Shown in pieces: positions 1 to 8,135 of a DNA stretch of 11,643 nt. Both the position numbers and the translations under genes were made by a program. Source of the stretch: Actinomycetales bacterium (GTDB lineage: Bacteria > Actinomycetota > Actinomycetes > Actinomycetales > Actinomycetaceae); NCBI GenBank assembly GCA_022838965.1, contig JALHDK010000072.1, forward strand, positions 1 to 11,643, in the 5' to 3' direction. Every line of letters begins with the position of its first letter. The first letter of the stretch is position 1. Under the pieces are notes generated by a model. That model saw only the letters and a program-made list of their open reading frames with translations. It ran no database searches and was not told where the DNA came from.

Positions 1-112
1 CGGTGGGTCCGGTGTGGCGGAGCGGAACCTCAACCGCATCACGGTCGGCGTCGCCCTGGCGTGGGTCACCGTGATTGTGCTGTTGGGTCTGATCCAGACG
101 AGTCAGCTCTAA
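1..112 (+). CDS. secG: Preprotein translocase subunit SecG, C-terminal end (5' part outside window)
   Basis: The window opens inside a gene whose last 36 residues are visible, read from base 2 to the TAA at 110-112. They include the segment AERNLNRITV, followed by a hydrophobic helix (about VGVALAWVTVIVLLGLI) and the short tail QTSQL. SecG is the small two-helix membrane subunit of the SecYEG export channel. In actinobacteria its second helix is preceded by a Gly/Ser-rich loop and an 'ERNLxRxT' stretch, as seen here. The stop codon partly overlaps the Shine-Dalgarno of rbpA, so the two genes are probably cotranscribed. The assignment rests on a short C-terminal piece and on its place before rbpA. 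Confidence 0.8.
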   Translation, partial: GGSGVAERNLNRITVGVALAWVTVIVLLGLIQTSQL

Positions 113-124
113 GGAGGGGCGTTG
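111..124 (+). promoter_or_regulatory. Shine-Dalgarno AAGGAGG deciding the TTG start of rbpA
   Basis: AAGGAGG at 111-117 overlaps the secG TAA stop (110-112) and sits four bases before TTG (122-124). It supports TTG as the rbpA start and suggests translational coupling with secG. Confidence 0.75.
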
Positions 125-469
125 GCAAGCGGAAATGCCATTCGGGGATCCCGTGTGGGTTCCGGGCCGATGGGGGAGGCGGAGCGTGGCGAGCTCGCGC
201 CGCGGGTGCGAGTCTCCTACTGGTGTGCGCAGGGCCACGAGACCCGTCCGAGTTTCGCGATCGAGGCGGAGACCGAGATCCCCGAGATCTGGGACTGCCC
301 GAGTTGCGGTCTCCCCGCCGGGCAGGACCGGGAGCATCCGCCGGAGCCGCCCCGCAACGAGCCGTACAAGACGCATCTGGCCTACGTGAAGGAGCGCAGG
401 TCGGACGCCGACGGTGCGGCACTCCTGGAGGAAGCGCTCGCGGCCCTTCGAGCGCGCCGCGGGGGCTGA
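122..469 (+). CDS. rbpA: RNA polymerase-binding protein RbpA
   Basis: RbpA is an actinobacterial transcription factor that binds the RNA polymerase beta subunit and the principal sigma factor and stabilises the open promoter complex. The product is 115 aa, the usual size. It starts MASGNAIRGSRVGSGPMGEA, the characteristic conserved N-terminal tail. A small core follows with probable zinc ligands C35, H39, C59 and C62 (WCAQGH and DCPSCG), then the sigma-interacting helix at about 82-110 (YKTHLAYVKERRSDADG). The start is TTG at 122. It is chosen because AAGGAGG lies at 111-117, four bases upstream, and because the family N-terminus begins exactly there. It lies only 9 bases after secG. It is convergent with the pentose phosphate operon. 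Confidence 0.96.
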   Translation: MASGNAIRGSRVGSGPMGEAERGELAPRVRVSYWCAQGHETRPSFAIEAETEIPEIWDCPSCGLPAGQDREHPPEPPRNEPYKTHLAYVKERRSDADGAALLEEALAALRARRGG

Positions 470-473
470 CACA

Positions 474-502
474 AGCTGGGGCGCGCGCCGCAGCGCGCAG
501 CT
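474..502. terminator. Stem-loop between convergent rbpA and pgl, likely bidirectional terminator
   Basis: GCGCGC at 481-486 pairs with GCGCGC at 493-498 around the loop GCCGCA. Outside a GGG bulge (478-480), AGCT at 474-477 pairs with AGCT at 499-502. The structure fills the 32-base gap between the rbpA stop and the pgl stop (502-504) and touches the pgl stop codon. There is no U-tract, which is common for actinobacterial terminators. A terminator role is inferred from position and symmetry. Confidence 0.5.
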
Positions 503-1203
503 CAGAGCGCGCTCGCGGCCTCCGCGTCGAGCAGCCAGATGGTCGACGCGCCGCGCACCCGGGCCGCCGGCAGGGGCATGGCACCCGGCCGCATCGCCTC
601 GGCCACCTTCGTCGCCTTGTCTGCGCCGGCCACCACGAACCACAGTTCGTCGGTGTGGCAGAGACTGTCCCGCGTGAGGCTCACCCGCAACGGGGGTGGC
701 TTGGGGGAGTTCCGGACGGGCAGCGCGCCCCGTCCGTCCCTCTCAATCTCGGGCCGCCCGGGGAAGAGCGAGGCAACGTGGCCGTCCGGTCCGACACCGA
801 GGATCGTCACCGTGAAGCGGGTGTCACCCAGCTCCGCCGCGTACGCCGCGGCGGCCGCCTCCACGTCGTCGACCTCGCCAGGGCGCGCGACCTCGTGCAC
901 GTTCTCCGCCGGGATGGGAAGACCGTCGATCCACGCGGCCCGCGCCTGCGAGGCGTTCCTGTCGGCTTCGTCGTCGGTGAACCGTTCGTCGCCCCACCAC
1001 AGGTGGACCCGCCCCCAGTCGACGGCGTCCGTCAGCGGTTCCCCCGCGACCGACTGCAGCATGGCGATGCCCATTGTCCCGCCGGTGAGCGCGACGTGGA
1101 CGGGCGTCCGCAGGCACTGTGCGTCGATGAGCGTGAGCAGCAGTCTCATGCCAGCCGCGCGGGCCGTGAGCGCGGCGTCGGGCAGGACGATCACGCGTTC
1201 CAT
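502..1203 (-). CDS. pgl: 6-phosphogluconolactonase
   Basis: Pgl hydrolyses 6-phosphogluconolactone, the product of Zwf, to 6-phosphogluconate in the cytosol. The product is 233 aa from ATG 1203, a normal length for the DevB/NagB-like family. Family motifs are present: LTGGTMG at about 39-45, WGDERFTDDEADRNAS at about 70-85 (phosphate and sugar binding), GVGPDGHVASLFPG at 136-149 (the signature holding the catalytic His), and NSPKPPPLR at about 165. The open frame extends upstream to 1260, but AGGAAGG lies just ahead of ATG 1203, and the family N-terminus (a strand such as MERVIVLPD) begins there. It is the last gene of the operon, 19 bases after opcA. Confidence 0.95.
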   Translation of the reverse strand: MERVIVLPDAALTARAAGMRLLLTLIDAQCLRTPVHVALTGGTMGIAMLQSVAGEPLTDAVDWGRVHLWWGDERFTDDEADRNASQARAAWIDGLPIPAENVHEVARPGEVDDVEAAAAAYAAELGDTRFTVTILGVGPDGHVASLFPGRPEIERDGRGALPVRNSPKPPPLRVSLTRDSLCHTDELWFVVAGADKATKVAEAMRPGAMPLPAARVRGASTIWLLDAEAASAL

Positions 1204-1222
1204 GATTCCCCTTCCTGGGCCG

Positions 1223-2155
1223 CTAGAGTGACGTGACCGCCCACTCCAGCGCGGCCGCATAGGTCTCGTCCGCGTCGAGCCGACGCAGCTCCTCCATCAA
1301 ACAGTCAGTGTCCGTGCGCGGCGGGAGGTTGGTCCGCTGGTCCGGCTGGCCCGGACGGGAGATCGTGGCGACCACGCCGCCCTCCGGCCGCGTGAACCGG
1401 ACGGGTCCGTCCGCGAAGTTGAGATCCAGTCGGGTGATGTGGATGCGGGAGGACTCGTGCACGTGCACGGGGATTCCCAACCGCGACCGCAGCCATCCGC
1501 CGAGCAGGTACATCGAGGGCCGGTCCGGGGCGCCGTAGATGTCAATGGACTCGAGGGGGGAACGCGTGACATCGAGTTCTGCGGCGATGAGGGCACGCCA
1601 CGTGGTGATCCGTGCCCAGGACAGGTCCGTGTCACCCGGGCGGTAGTTCCGTCCGAGCGCCGCGAAGGTCTCGCGGGCGTGGTGGCTGGACTCCGTGTCG
1701 GTGATCGCAGAGATGAGGTCGGTGATGCGGCGTTGCGCCATCCGGCCGACCGGCTCGGCGGAGGGGTTCTCCGGGGTGGCACCCACCCAGTAGGCCACGA
1801 TCGGCGTGTCGGGCAGCAACAAGGGCGTGACCAGAGTGTCCTGATCGGTGAGGGCCGCGCCCCGCGGGTGGAGCACCACCACCTCCGACGCGCCGGCGTC
1901 GCCACCGACCCGGATCTCCGCGTCGAGACCGTCCACACCGTCGCCATTGCCCGTGTTGATGACTATCACCCGCGACGGATGCTCGCGCGAGGCCACGTTC
2001 GTGGTGGCGATGGCCTTCTCCACGTTACTGCGCCCCTTGGCGAGAACGATCAGCGTGAGGACACGCCCGAGCGCGACCACGCCACCCTCCTCGCGGACGA
2101 CGACGAGTCTGGAGGCAACACGACTCGAGGTGGTGTCCTGCAGCTGGATGATCAT
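1223..2155 (-). CDS. opcA: Glucose-6-phosphate dehydrogenase assembly protein OpcA
   Basis: OpcA has no known catalytic activity. In cyanobacteria and corynebacteria it is needed for oligomerisation or activation of glucose-6-phosphate dehydrogenase. The 310-aa product has the typical start MIIQLQDTTSSRV, then the conserved blocks REEGGVVALGRVLTLIVL (about 22-39), LLLPDTPIVAYWVG (about 113-126) and NYRPGDTDLSWARITTWR. It is placed directly downstream of zwf, as expected. An in-frame ATG at 2179 would overlap zwf and add eight residues. ATG 2155 is preferred because GTAGGAGG precedes it by four bases and the family starts there. The zwf stop TAG lies within this ribosome-binding site region, so coupling is likely. 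Confidence 0.94.
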   Translation of the reverse strand: MIIQLQDTTSSRVASRLVVVREEGGVVALGRVLTLIVLAKGRSNVEKAIATTNVASREHPSRVIVINTGNGDGVDGLDAEIRVGGDAGASEVVVLHPRGAALTDQDTLVTPLLLPDTPIVAYWVGATPENPSAEPVGRMAQRRITDLISAITDTESSHHARETFAALGRNYRPGDTDLSWARITTWRALIAAELDVTRSPLESIDIYGAPDRPSMYLLGGWLRSRLGIPVHVHESSRIHITRLDLNFADGPVRFTRPEGGVVATISRPGQPDQRTNLPPRTDTDCLMEELRRLDADETYAAALEWAVTSL

Positions 2156-2163
2156 GCGTCCTC

Positions 2164-3678
2164 CTACGGCCTGCGCCATTCACGGCCGTCAGCGGCCATC
2201 ATCGCGTCCGCCGACGGCGGTCCCCATGTTCCCGGACGGTAGCTCTCGATGGGTTTGCCGGCCCAGTGCTCCAGGATGGGGTCGAGGATCTGCCACGACA
2301 GCTCCACCTCGCGCTGCTGCGGGAACAGGGGCGGCTCGCCGAGCAGCACGTCAAGGATCAGCCGCTCGTAGGCCTCGGGCGAGTTCTCGGTAAAGGCGTG
2401 GCCGTACCCGAAGTCCATGGTGACATCGCGCACCTCCATCGATGTCCCCGGGATCTTGGCGCCGAACTTGAGCGTGACACCCTCATCCGGCTGGACGCGG
2501 ACGACGAGGGCGTTCTGCCCGAGTTCGGAGGTCTGGGAACGTTCGAAGGGCAGATGCGGAGCCCGTTTGAAGACGACGGCGATCTCGGTCACCCGGCGGC
2601 CGAGCCGCTTGCCGGCGCGGAGGTAGAACGGCACCCCCGCCCAGCGGCGCGTATCGATGTCGACGCGCATGGCCGCGAAGGTCTCTGTCGTGGATCCGGG
2701 GCTCATGCCCTCCTCCTCGAGGAAACCCTTCACGCGTTCGCCGCCCTGCCAGCCGGCGGCGTACTGGCCGCGGGCGGTGTGACGATCGATGTCCTCCGGC
2801 ACGCGAACGGCCGAGAGGACCTTGATCTTCTCGGCGCGCAGGGCGTGGGCCTCGAAGTTGAGGGGCTCCTCCATGGCGGTCAGGGCGAGCAGCTGGAGCA
2901 GGTGGTTCTGGATGACGTCGCGCGCAGCGCCGATGCCGTCGTAGTAGCCGGCCCTGGATCCGATGCCGATGTCCTCGGCCATGGTGATCTGGACGTGGTC
3001 CACGTGGTGGGCGTTCCAGATCGGCTCGAACAGCTCGTTGGCGAAACGGAGGGCGAGCAGGTTCTGGACCGTCTCCTTGCCGAGGTAGTGGTCGATGCGG
3101 AAGACCGACTCGGGGGGGAACACCTGCGAGATGAGCGCGTCGAGCTCCCTGGCGCTGGCGAGATTGTGTCCGAACGGCTTCTCGATGATGACCCGCCGCC
3201 AGCTGCCCGGATCGGAGTCGGAGAGGCCCGAGCGTGCGAGCTGCGAGAGCACGGCGGGAAACGCCTTGGGCGGCACGGACAGGTAGAAGGCGTGGTTTCC
3301 CTGTGTGCCGCGTTCGCGGTCGAGCTGGTGGACCGTGTCCGCGAGCCGGTCGAACGCGGCGTCGTCGTCGAAGTTGCCGGAGACGAACCGCAGCCCGGCC
3401 GCGAGCTGGTCCCAGGTGCGTTCGTCGAAGTGCGTGCGCGCTCCCTTCATGACCGCGGCCCGGACCTCGGCGGTGAAGTGCTCGAGGTCCCAGTCACGGC
3501 GCGCGAACCCGGTCAACGCGAACGACGGCGGGAGCAGGCCCCGGTTGGCGAGGTCGTACACCGCCGGCAACAGCTTCTTGCGCGCGAGATCTCCGGTGAC
3601 GCCGAAGATCACCAGCCCCGAAGGGCCGGCGATCTTCGGCAGCCGGCGATCCCGCTCGTCCCGCAGCGGGTTGCTCAT
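2164..3678 (-). CDS. zwf: Glucose-6-phosphate 1-dehydrogenase
   Basis: Zwf oxidises glucose-6-phosphate to 6-phosphogluconolactone with reduction of NADP+. This is the entry step of the oxidative pentose phosphate pathway. The 504-aa length is standard. Visible elements are the nucleotide-binding turn FGVTGDLARKK (25-35), EKPFG (166-170), the active-site signature RIDHYLGKE (194-202, with Asp196 and His197), and the general-base His259 in IQNHLLQ. These match the D-H...H catalytic set described for the family. A GTG at 3690 is in frame, but ATG 3678 has GGAGG five bases upstream and gives the usual short N-terminus. It lies between tal (28 bases away) and opcA (8 bases away). Confidence 0.97.
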   Translation of the reverse strand: MSNPLRDERDRRLPKIAGPSGLVIFGVTGDLARKKLLPAVYDLANRGLLPPSFALTGFARRDWDLEHFTAEVRAAVMKGARTHFDERTWDQLAAGLRFVSGNFDDDAAFDRLADTVHQLDRERGTQGNHAFYLSVPPKAFPAVLSQLARSGLSDSDPGSWRRVIIEKPFGHNLASARELDALISQVFPPESVFRIDHYLGKETVQNLLALRFANELFEPIWNAHHVDHVQITMAEDIGIGSRAGYYDGIGAARDVIQNHLLQLLALTAMEEPLNFEAHALRAEKIKVLSAVRVPEDIDRHTARGQYAAGWQGGERVKGFLEEEGMSPGSTTETFAAMRVDIDTRRWAGVPFYLRAGKRLGRRVTEIAVVFKRAPHLPFERSQTSELGQNALVVRVQPDEGVTLKFGAKIPGTSMEVRDVTMDFGYGHAFTENSPEAYERLILDVLLGEPPLFPQQREVELSWQILDPILEHWAGKPIESYRPGTWGPPSADAMMAADGREWRRP

Positions 3679-3706
3679 CGCACCCTCCACGCCCGAGCGG
3701 GCTTGA

Positions 3707-4807
3707 TCATGCCTTCAGGGCGTTCGTCACCGACTCGAGCAGCTCGTTCCAGCTGACCTCGAACTTGTGGACGGCCTCGCGCTCGAGCAGGGCCGTGACC
3801 TCGTCGAAGTCCACCCCGACCCGCTCGAGTTCGGCCATCACGGCGTGAGCGTCGGCGATGTTCGGTGTGATGGTGTCACCGGTGACCTCGAGGTGGTCCG
3901 CGCAGGCGTCGAGGGTCGCGCCCGGCATCGTGTTGACCACGCCGGGGGCGACGAGCTCCGCCACGTACAGCACGTCGGAGTACGCGGGGTTCTTGGTGCC
4001 GGTCGACGCCCAGAGGGCACGCTGCTTGTTGGCACCCGGCAGGGCCTTGAAGCGGTCGCTCTCGAAGAACTGGAGGTACGCCTCGTAGGCGAGGCGGGCG
4101 TTGGCGACGGCCACCTTCCCGCGCAGGGCGAGCGCGTCGTCCGTGCCGATCGCCTCGAGGCGCTTGTCCACCTCGGTGTCGATGCGGGAGACGAAGAACG
4201 ACGCGACGGAGTGGATCGTGGACAGGTCGATCCCCGCTGCGTGCGCGGCCTCGAGGCCGGCCAGGTAGGCCTCCATGACGGCGCGGTACCGGTCGATGGA
4301 GAAGATCAGGGTGACGTTCACGCTGATCCCCTCCGAGATGACCTGGGTGATGGCCGGCAGGCCCTCCAGCGTCGCGGGGATCTTGATCAGGCAGTTGGGC
4401 CGGTCCACGACCTTCCACAGCATGCGGGCCTGCTCGATCGACGGTTCGGTCTCGTGCGCGAGCCGGGGGTCGACCTCGATCGAGACGCGGCCGTCGTACC
4501 CGGCGGTCCGGTCGTAGATGGGACGCAGGATGTCGCACGCCTCGCGCACGTCGTCGGTGGTGGCTGCCACGACGGCGTCCTCGAGCGACGCCCCGGCCTT
4601 GGCGAGCTCGGCCATCTGCTCGGCGTAGTCGGCGCCCTTGGCGAGCGCGGCGGCGAAGATGGTCGGGTTGGTGGTCACTCCCACCACCGACTTCTCGTCG
4701 ATGTTCTGCTGGAGGGCACCGGACTTGATGGCGCCCCGGGACAGGTCGTCGAGCCAGATGGAGACGCCGGCGGCGGAGAGGTCCTGCAGGTTCTTGTTCT
4801 GGGCCAT
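3707..4807 (-). CDS. tal: Transaldolase
   Basis: Transaldolase transfers a dihydroxyacetone unit from sedoheptulose-7-phosphate to glyceraldehyde-3-phosphate in the non-oxidative branch. The product is 366 aa, the size of the longer actinobacterial/cyanobacterial transaldolase subfamily rather than the shorter fructose-6-phosphate aldolase type. Motifs are GVTTNPTIF (43-51), the Schiff-base Lys142 within [18 protein letters not shown] (162-170) and [15 protein letters not shown] (200-214). The frame is open to 4840, but ATG 4807 is chosen because AGAAGGA lies upstream at suitable distance and the product then begins [14 protein letters not shown], as in relatives. It is second in the operon, 29 bases after tkt. 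Confidence 0.96.
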   Translation of the reverse strand: MAQNKNLQDLSAAGVSIWLDDLSRGAIKSGALQQNIDEKSVVGVTTNPTIFAAALAKGADYAEQMAELAKAGASLEDAVVAATTDDVREACDILRPIYDRTAGYDGRVSIEVDPRLAHETEPSIEQARMLWKVVDRPNCLIKIPATLEGLPAITQVISEGISVNVTLIFSIDRYRAVMEAYLAGLEAAHAAGIDLSTIHSVASFFVSRIDTEVDKRLEAIGTDDALALRGKVAVANARLAYEAYLQFFESDRFKALPGANKQRALWASTGTKNPAYSDVLYVAELVAPGVVNTMPGATLDACADHLEVTGDTITPNIADAHAVMAELERVGVDFDEVTALLEREAVHKFEVSWNELLESVTNALKA

Positions 4808-4836
4808 GGGAAGATCCTTCTTCGAGATTCTGGGGG

Positions 4837-6957
4837 TCACTTGCGGGCAGCGGAGATGGAGTCGCGGGCGGCGGCGGCGACGGCCTCGGCGGTCACGCCG
4901 AACTCACGCATCAGGAGTGCGCCGTCGGCCGAGGCGCCGTAGTGGTCGATGCCGATGCTGCGTCCGGCGTCGCCCACGATGCCCGCCCAGCAGCCGGTCA
5001 GGCCGGCCTCGACCGAGACACGTGCCTTGACGTCGGACGGGAGCACGGATTCACGGTACGCCTCGTCCTGCTCGGCGAACCACTCGAGGCAGGGAGCCGA
5101 GACAACCCGTGCCTTGATGCCCTCGGCGGCCAGCTGTTCGCGGGCGGCCAGGGCGAGCTGCACCTCGGAACCCGTGCCGATGAGGATGACGTCCGGAACG
5201 CCACCCTCGGCCTCGGCCAGGACATACGCACCCTTGAGCGCGTTCTCGGCCGCAGCCAGCGTCTCGCCGCTCGCCGCGCCGTCGCCGCGGGCCGGGACCG
5301 GCAGGTTCTGGCGGGTGAGCACGATCGCCGTCGGGCGGTCGGTGTGCTCCAGTGCGCCGCGCCAGGCGATCGCCGTCTCGTTCGCGTCCGCGGGACGCAC
5401 GATGTCGAGGTTCGGGATGGCCCGGTAGGCGGTGAGGTGTTCGATCGGCTGGTGGGTCGGGCCGTCCTCGCCCACGCCCACGGAGTCGTGGGTCCACACG
5501 AAGATCGACGGGATGTTCATGATGGCCGCGAGCCGGACAGCCGGGCGCATGTAGTCCGAGAACACGAAGAACGTGCCGCCGTAGGGGCGGGTGAGGCCGT
5601 GGAGCGTGATGCCGTTGACGATCGCGCCCATGCCGTGCTCGCGGATACCGAAGTGGAGGGTGCGGCCGTAGATGTTGCCCTGCCAGTCCTCGGACTGCCG
5701 GTCGGGGGGCAGGAAGGACGGCTGGCCCTTCATGGTGGTGTTGTTGGAGCCGGCGAGGTCGGCGGAGCCGCCCCACAACTCGGGAAGCGTGTCCGCCAGC
5801 GCGGTGAGCACGGTGCCGGACGCGGCGCGCGTGGCCACGGCCTTGCCCGCCTCGAACACGGGCAGCGCCTTCTCCCATCCCTCGGGCAGCTCGCGCTTCA
5901 CCAGCCGGTCGAGCAGCGCGGCACGCTCCGGGTTGGCCTCCCGCCAGGCCGCGTAGGCCGCGTCCCACTCCGCGTGGGCGGCGGCGGCGCGTGCCGCGGC
6001 GTTGCTCCGGGTGGTCCCGACGACGTCGAGGGCGTAATCGAAGTGCACCTCCGGGTCGATGCCGAGCACCTGCTTCAGTCCGACGATCTCCTGGGCGCCG
6101 AGAGCGGAACCGTGCGCGGCGCCGGTGCCCTGCTTGGTGGGGCACGGCCAGGCCATGATGGTGGTGAGCCGGATGAACGACGGCTTGTCGGTGACGGCCT
6201 TCGCGGCCTGGATGGCGTCGTACAGCGCCTGGACGTTCTCCTCGTAGCCCGTGAAGCCGTTGGTCCAGTCCACGTGCTGGGTGTGCCAGCCGTAGGCCTC
6301 GTAGCGCTTCAGGACGTCCTCGTTGAAGGCGATGTTCGTGTCGTCCTCAATGGAGATGCGGTTGTCGTCCCACACCACGATGAGGTTGCCGAGGTGCTGC
6401 GTGCCTGCGAGGGAGCTGGCCTCCGAGCTGACGCCCTCCTCGAGGCAGCCCTCGCCGACGATCGCGTAGATGAAGTGGTCGAACGGCGACTCGCCCGGCG
6501 CGGCGTCGGGGTCCAGCAGGCCACGCTCCCGGCGGGACGCCATCGCCATGCCGACGGCGGAGGCGACGCCCTGACCGAGCGGGCCGGTGGTCATCTCGAC
6601 ACCCTTGGTGTGGCCGTACTCGGGGTGGCCGGGGGTCAGGGAGCCCCAGGTCCGCAGGGCCTTGAGGTCATCGAGCTCGAGGCCGTAGCCGGAGAGGAAG
6701 AGCTGGTTGTACAGCGTCATGGAGGAGTGACCGATGGACAGGACGAATCGGTCACGGCCGAGCCACCTGTCATCGGCGGGGTCATGCCGCATGACCTTGT
6801 GGAACAGCAGGTAGGCCAGCGGCGCCAGGGAGATCGCGGTGCCGGGATGGCCATTGCCGACCTTCTGCACGGCGTCGGCGGCCAGCGCGCGGGTGACATC
6901 GACGGCGCGCTTGTCGAAATCGGTCCATTCGAGTTGTGACGACATTGTCTGGTTCAT
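4837..6957 (-). CDS. tkt: Transketolase
   Basis: Transketolase moves two-carbon ketol units between pentose and other sugar phosphates using thiamine diphosphate and a divalent metal. It is probably the promoter-proximal gene of the operon. The product is about 706 aa from ATG 6957. N-terminal half: GNGHPG (34-39), GHSS (76-79), TTGPLGQG (123-130) and the cofactor motif GEG (168-170) through DDN (197-199). C-terminal half: [20 protein letters not shown] with the catalytic Glu, and [14 protein letters not shown]. The first metal ligand of the usual GDG motif is Glu here. ATG 6957 has GGAAG five bases upstream. ATG 6945, four codons in, is an alternative (702 aa) with a longer spacing. The frame open to 7017 lacks conserved residues. 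Confidence 0.96.
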   Translation of the reverse strand: MNQTMSSQLEWTDFDKRAVDVTRALAADAVQKVGNGHPGTAISLAPLAYLLFHKVMRHDPADDRWLGRDRFVLSIGHSSMTLYNQLFLSGYGLELDDLKALRTWGSLTPGHPEYGHTKGVEMTTGPLGQGVASAVGMAMASRRERGLLDPDAAPGESPFDHFIYAIVGEGCLEEGVSSEASSLAGTQHLGNLIVVWDDNRISIEDDTNIAFNEDVLKRYEAYGWHTQHVDWTNGFTGYEENVQALYDAIQAAKAVTDKPSFIRLTTIMAWPCPTKQGTGAAHGSALGAQEIVGLKQVLGIDPEVHFDYALDVVGTTRSNAAARAAAAHAEWDAAYAAWREANPERAALLDRLVKRELPEGWEKALPVFEAGKAVATRAASGTVLTALADTLPELWGGSADLAGSNNTTMKGQPSFLPPDRQSEDWQGNIYGRTLHFGIREHGMGAIVNGITLHGLTRPYGGTFFVFSDYMRPAVRLAAIMNIPSIFVWTHDSVGVGEDGPTHQPIEHLTAYRAIPNLDIVRPADANETAIAWRGALEHTDRPTAIVLTRQNLPVPARGDGAASGETLAAAENALKGAYVLAEAEGGVPDVILIGTGSEVQLALAAREQLAAEGIKARVVSAPCLEWFAEQDEAYRESVLPSDVKARVSVEAGLTGCWAGIVGDAGRSIGIDHYGASADGALLMREFGVTAEAVAAAARDSISAARK

Positions 6958-7181
6958 CCTCGCTTCCGCCCCCGCGGGCGTCCTTGTCCGGGCTGCATGG
7001 CCACGACGGGCCCACACAGGACACTAGTCCGTCTCGGCGACATTCACACCGGGTTGCCACACGGATTGCGCGTCCGGGCAGATCAGGACCGGCTGAAACT
7101 CCCGGCCCGGGCCTGCGCAGGACAGCGCCCGGGGTTCCGGGGATAAAATGGCCCGACATCGCCAGTCCCCGAGGAGTCGCC
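6958..7181. promoter_or_regulatory. Divergent intergenic region between tkt and ctaB
   Basis: This 224-base stretch separates the start of the pentose phosphate operon from ctaB and should hold both promoters. On the + strand a good -10 candidate lies near 7144. On the - strand I see only a weak TAGTGT-like -10 at about 7022-7027 with no convincing -35. Open frames crossing the region carry no conserved residues and are treated as non-coding. I see no riboswitch or clear operator. Confidence 0.5.
7119..7149 (+). promoter_or_regulatory. Putative promoter of ctaB
   Basis: TAAAAT at 7144-7149 is a good -10 match in a region otherwise near-pure GC. AGGACA at 7119-7124 matches four of six -35 positions, with a slightly long 19-base spacer. 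Transcription would start near 7156, giving a leader of about 26 bases to the proposed ctaB start. Assigned by eye only. Confidence 0.4.
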
Positions 7182-7184
7182 ATT
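7171..7184 (+). promoter_or_regulatory. Shine-Dalgarno GAGGAG with ATT as apparent ctaB start codon
   Basis: GAGGAG at 7171-7176 is followed after five bases by ATT at 7182-7184, in the ctaB frame. No ATG, GTG or TTG occurs in this frame at a usable distance from any Shine-Dalgarno before the first membrane helix. ATT is therefore the best-supported start by position, although AUU initiation is rare. Confidence 0.5.
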
Positions 7185-8135
7185 TCCACGAAACCGGCAA
7201 TCGGGTCCCCCTCCGCCGTCACCCCGGCCCCTCCCGCGGCCGGACGGGTGTCCAGGGTGCGGGCGTACATCGCCCTCATGAAGTTGCGTGTCGTGGAACT
7301 GCTGCTGATCACCACCGTTCCGACGATGATCCTCGCCGCGGGCGGCTGGCCCGGCTGGGGACTGGTGGCGGCCACCCTCGTCGGGGGTACCGCGGCCGCG
7401 GGGGCGGCCAACGCCTTCAACATGATCTACGACAGGGATATCGACGCCATCATGGGCCGGACGCGCAACCGGCCCCTGGTGACCGGTGCCCTCACCGTGC
7501 GGGAAGCGCTCGTCTTCGCCTCGCTCCTGGCCGTGGGGTCCGTGCTGTGGTTCGGGTTGCTCGTCAACTGGGTCGCGGCGTTCCTCACGGTGGGCGCGAT
7601 CCTGCTGTACGTGGTCGGCTACACGATGCTGTTGAAGCGGCGCACCCCGCAGAACATCATCTGGGGTGGCACGGCGGGCTGCATGCCGACGCTCATCGGC
7701 TGGTCCGCGGTCACCGGCTCGGTCGCGTGGGAGCCGCTCATCCTGTTCGGCATCGTCTTCTTCTGGACGCCGCCCCACTACTGGCCGCTGTCGATGAAGT
7801 TCCGGCAGGACTACGCGCGGGCCGGGGTGCCCATGGCGCCGGTGGTCCAGAAGGACACCACGGTGGCCTGGCACATGATCGTGCACGCGGCCGCGATGGT
7901 GGTCCTCTCGCTTCTCCTCATTCCCGTCGCGGACATGGGGTGGGTCTACAGCCTGGTCGCCGTGGGGGCCGGGGCGGCGTTCCTCTGGTCCTGCGTCCAG
8001 CTCTATCGTCGCGCCCGTCACCCCGAGCGCGGCAAGCTGGCGGCGATGCGGGTGTTCCACGGCTCGATCACCTACCTGACGGTGCTGTTCGCCGCCGTCG
8101 CGGTCGATCCGTTCGTGTCCCTGCTGCTGGCGTGA
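7182..8135 (+). CDS. ctaB: Protoheme IX farnesyltransferase (heme O synthase)
   Basis: CtaB, an integral membrane UbiA-family prenyltransferase, adds a farnesyl group to heme B to give heme O for heme-copper terminal oxidases. With the ATT start the product is 317 aa, in the family range. After a Pro/Ala-rich leader, [22 protein letters not shown] leads into about eight or nine hydrophobic helices. The first aspartate motif is NMIYDRDID (N80, D84, D88) followed by RTRNRPL. The second conserved segment is [17 protein letters not shown] (from about 147), then [12 protein letters not shown]. Other possible starts are GTG 7248 (295 aa) and GTG 7257, neither with a good ribosome-binding site. The divergent tkt-ctaB arrangement is also known in mycobacteria. 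The stop overlaps the next gene by four bases. Confidence 0.92.
   Translation: MSTKPAIGSPSAVTPAPPAAGRVSRVRAYIALMKLRVVELLLITTVPTMILAAGGWPGWGLVAATLVGGTAAAGAANAFNMIYDRDIDAIMGRTRNRPLVTGALTVREALVFASLLAVGSVLWFGLLVNWVAAFLTVGAILLYVVGYTMLLKRRTPQNIIWGGTAGCMPTLIGWSAVTGSVAWEPLILFGIVFFWTPPHYWPLSMKFRQDYARAGVPMAPVVQKDTTVAWHMIVHAAAMVVLSLLLIPVADMGWVYSLVAVGAGAAFLWSCVQLYRRARHPERGKLAAMRVFHGSITYLTVLFAAVAVDPFVSLLLA

Noticed and set aside
61..1236. 391-codon + strand frame across rbpA and pgl
   Set aside because: It crosses two real genes in the wrong frame or strand and shows only Arg/Gly/Ala-rich sequence.
2266..3756. 496-codon + strand open frame opposite zwf
   Set aside because: Antisense shadow. It has no recognisable motif and zwf carries all catalytic motifs.
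3767..4942. 391-codon + strand open frame opposite tal
   Set aside because: Antisense shadow of tal with low-complexity composition.
4942..6939. 665-codon + strand open frame opposite tkt
   Set aside because: It is the antisense shadow of tkt in very GC-rich DNA. Its composition is Gly/Val/Arg/Asp-rich with no domain, and tkt is unmistakable on the other strand.
6936..7181. N-terminal extension of ctaB back to 6936
   Set aside because: It would overlap the start of tkt, lacks conserved residues, and lies upstream of the likely ctaB promoter and Shine-Dalgarno.
7083..8060. 325-codon - strand open frame opposite ctaB
   Set aside because: His/Arg/Gly-rich shadow with no hydrophobic or conserved features. 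ctaB is clear on the + strand.
7148..8131. Long N-terminal extension of the Xer recombinase from ATG 7148
   Set aside because: This part is the off-frame reading of ctaB, and Xer homology begins exactly at GTG 8132.
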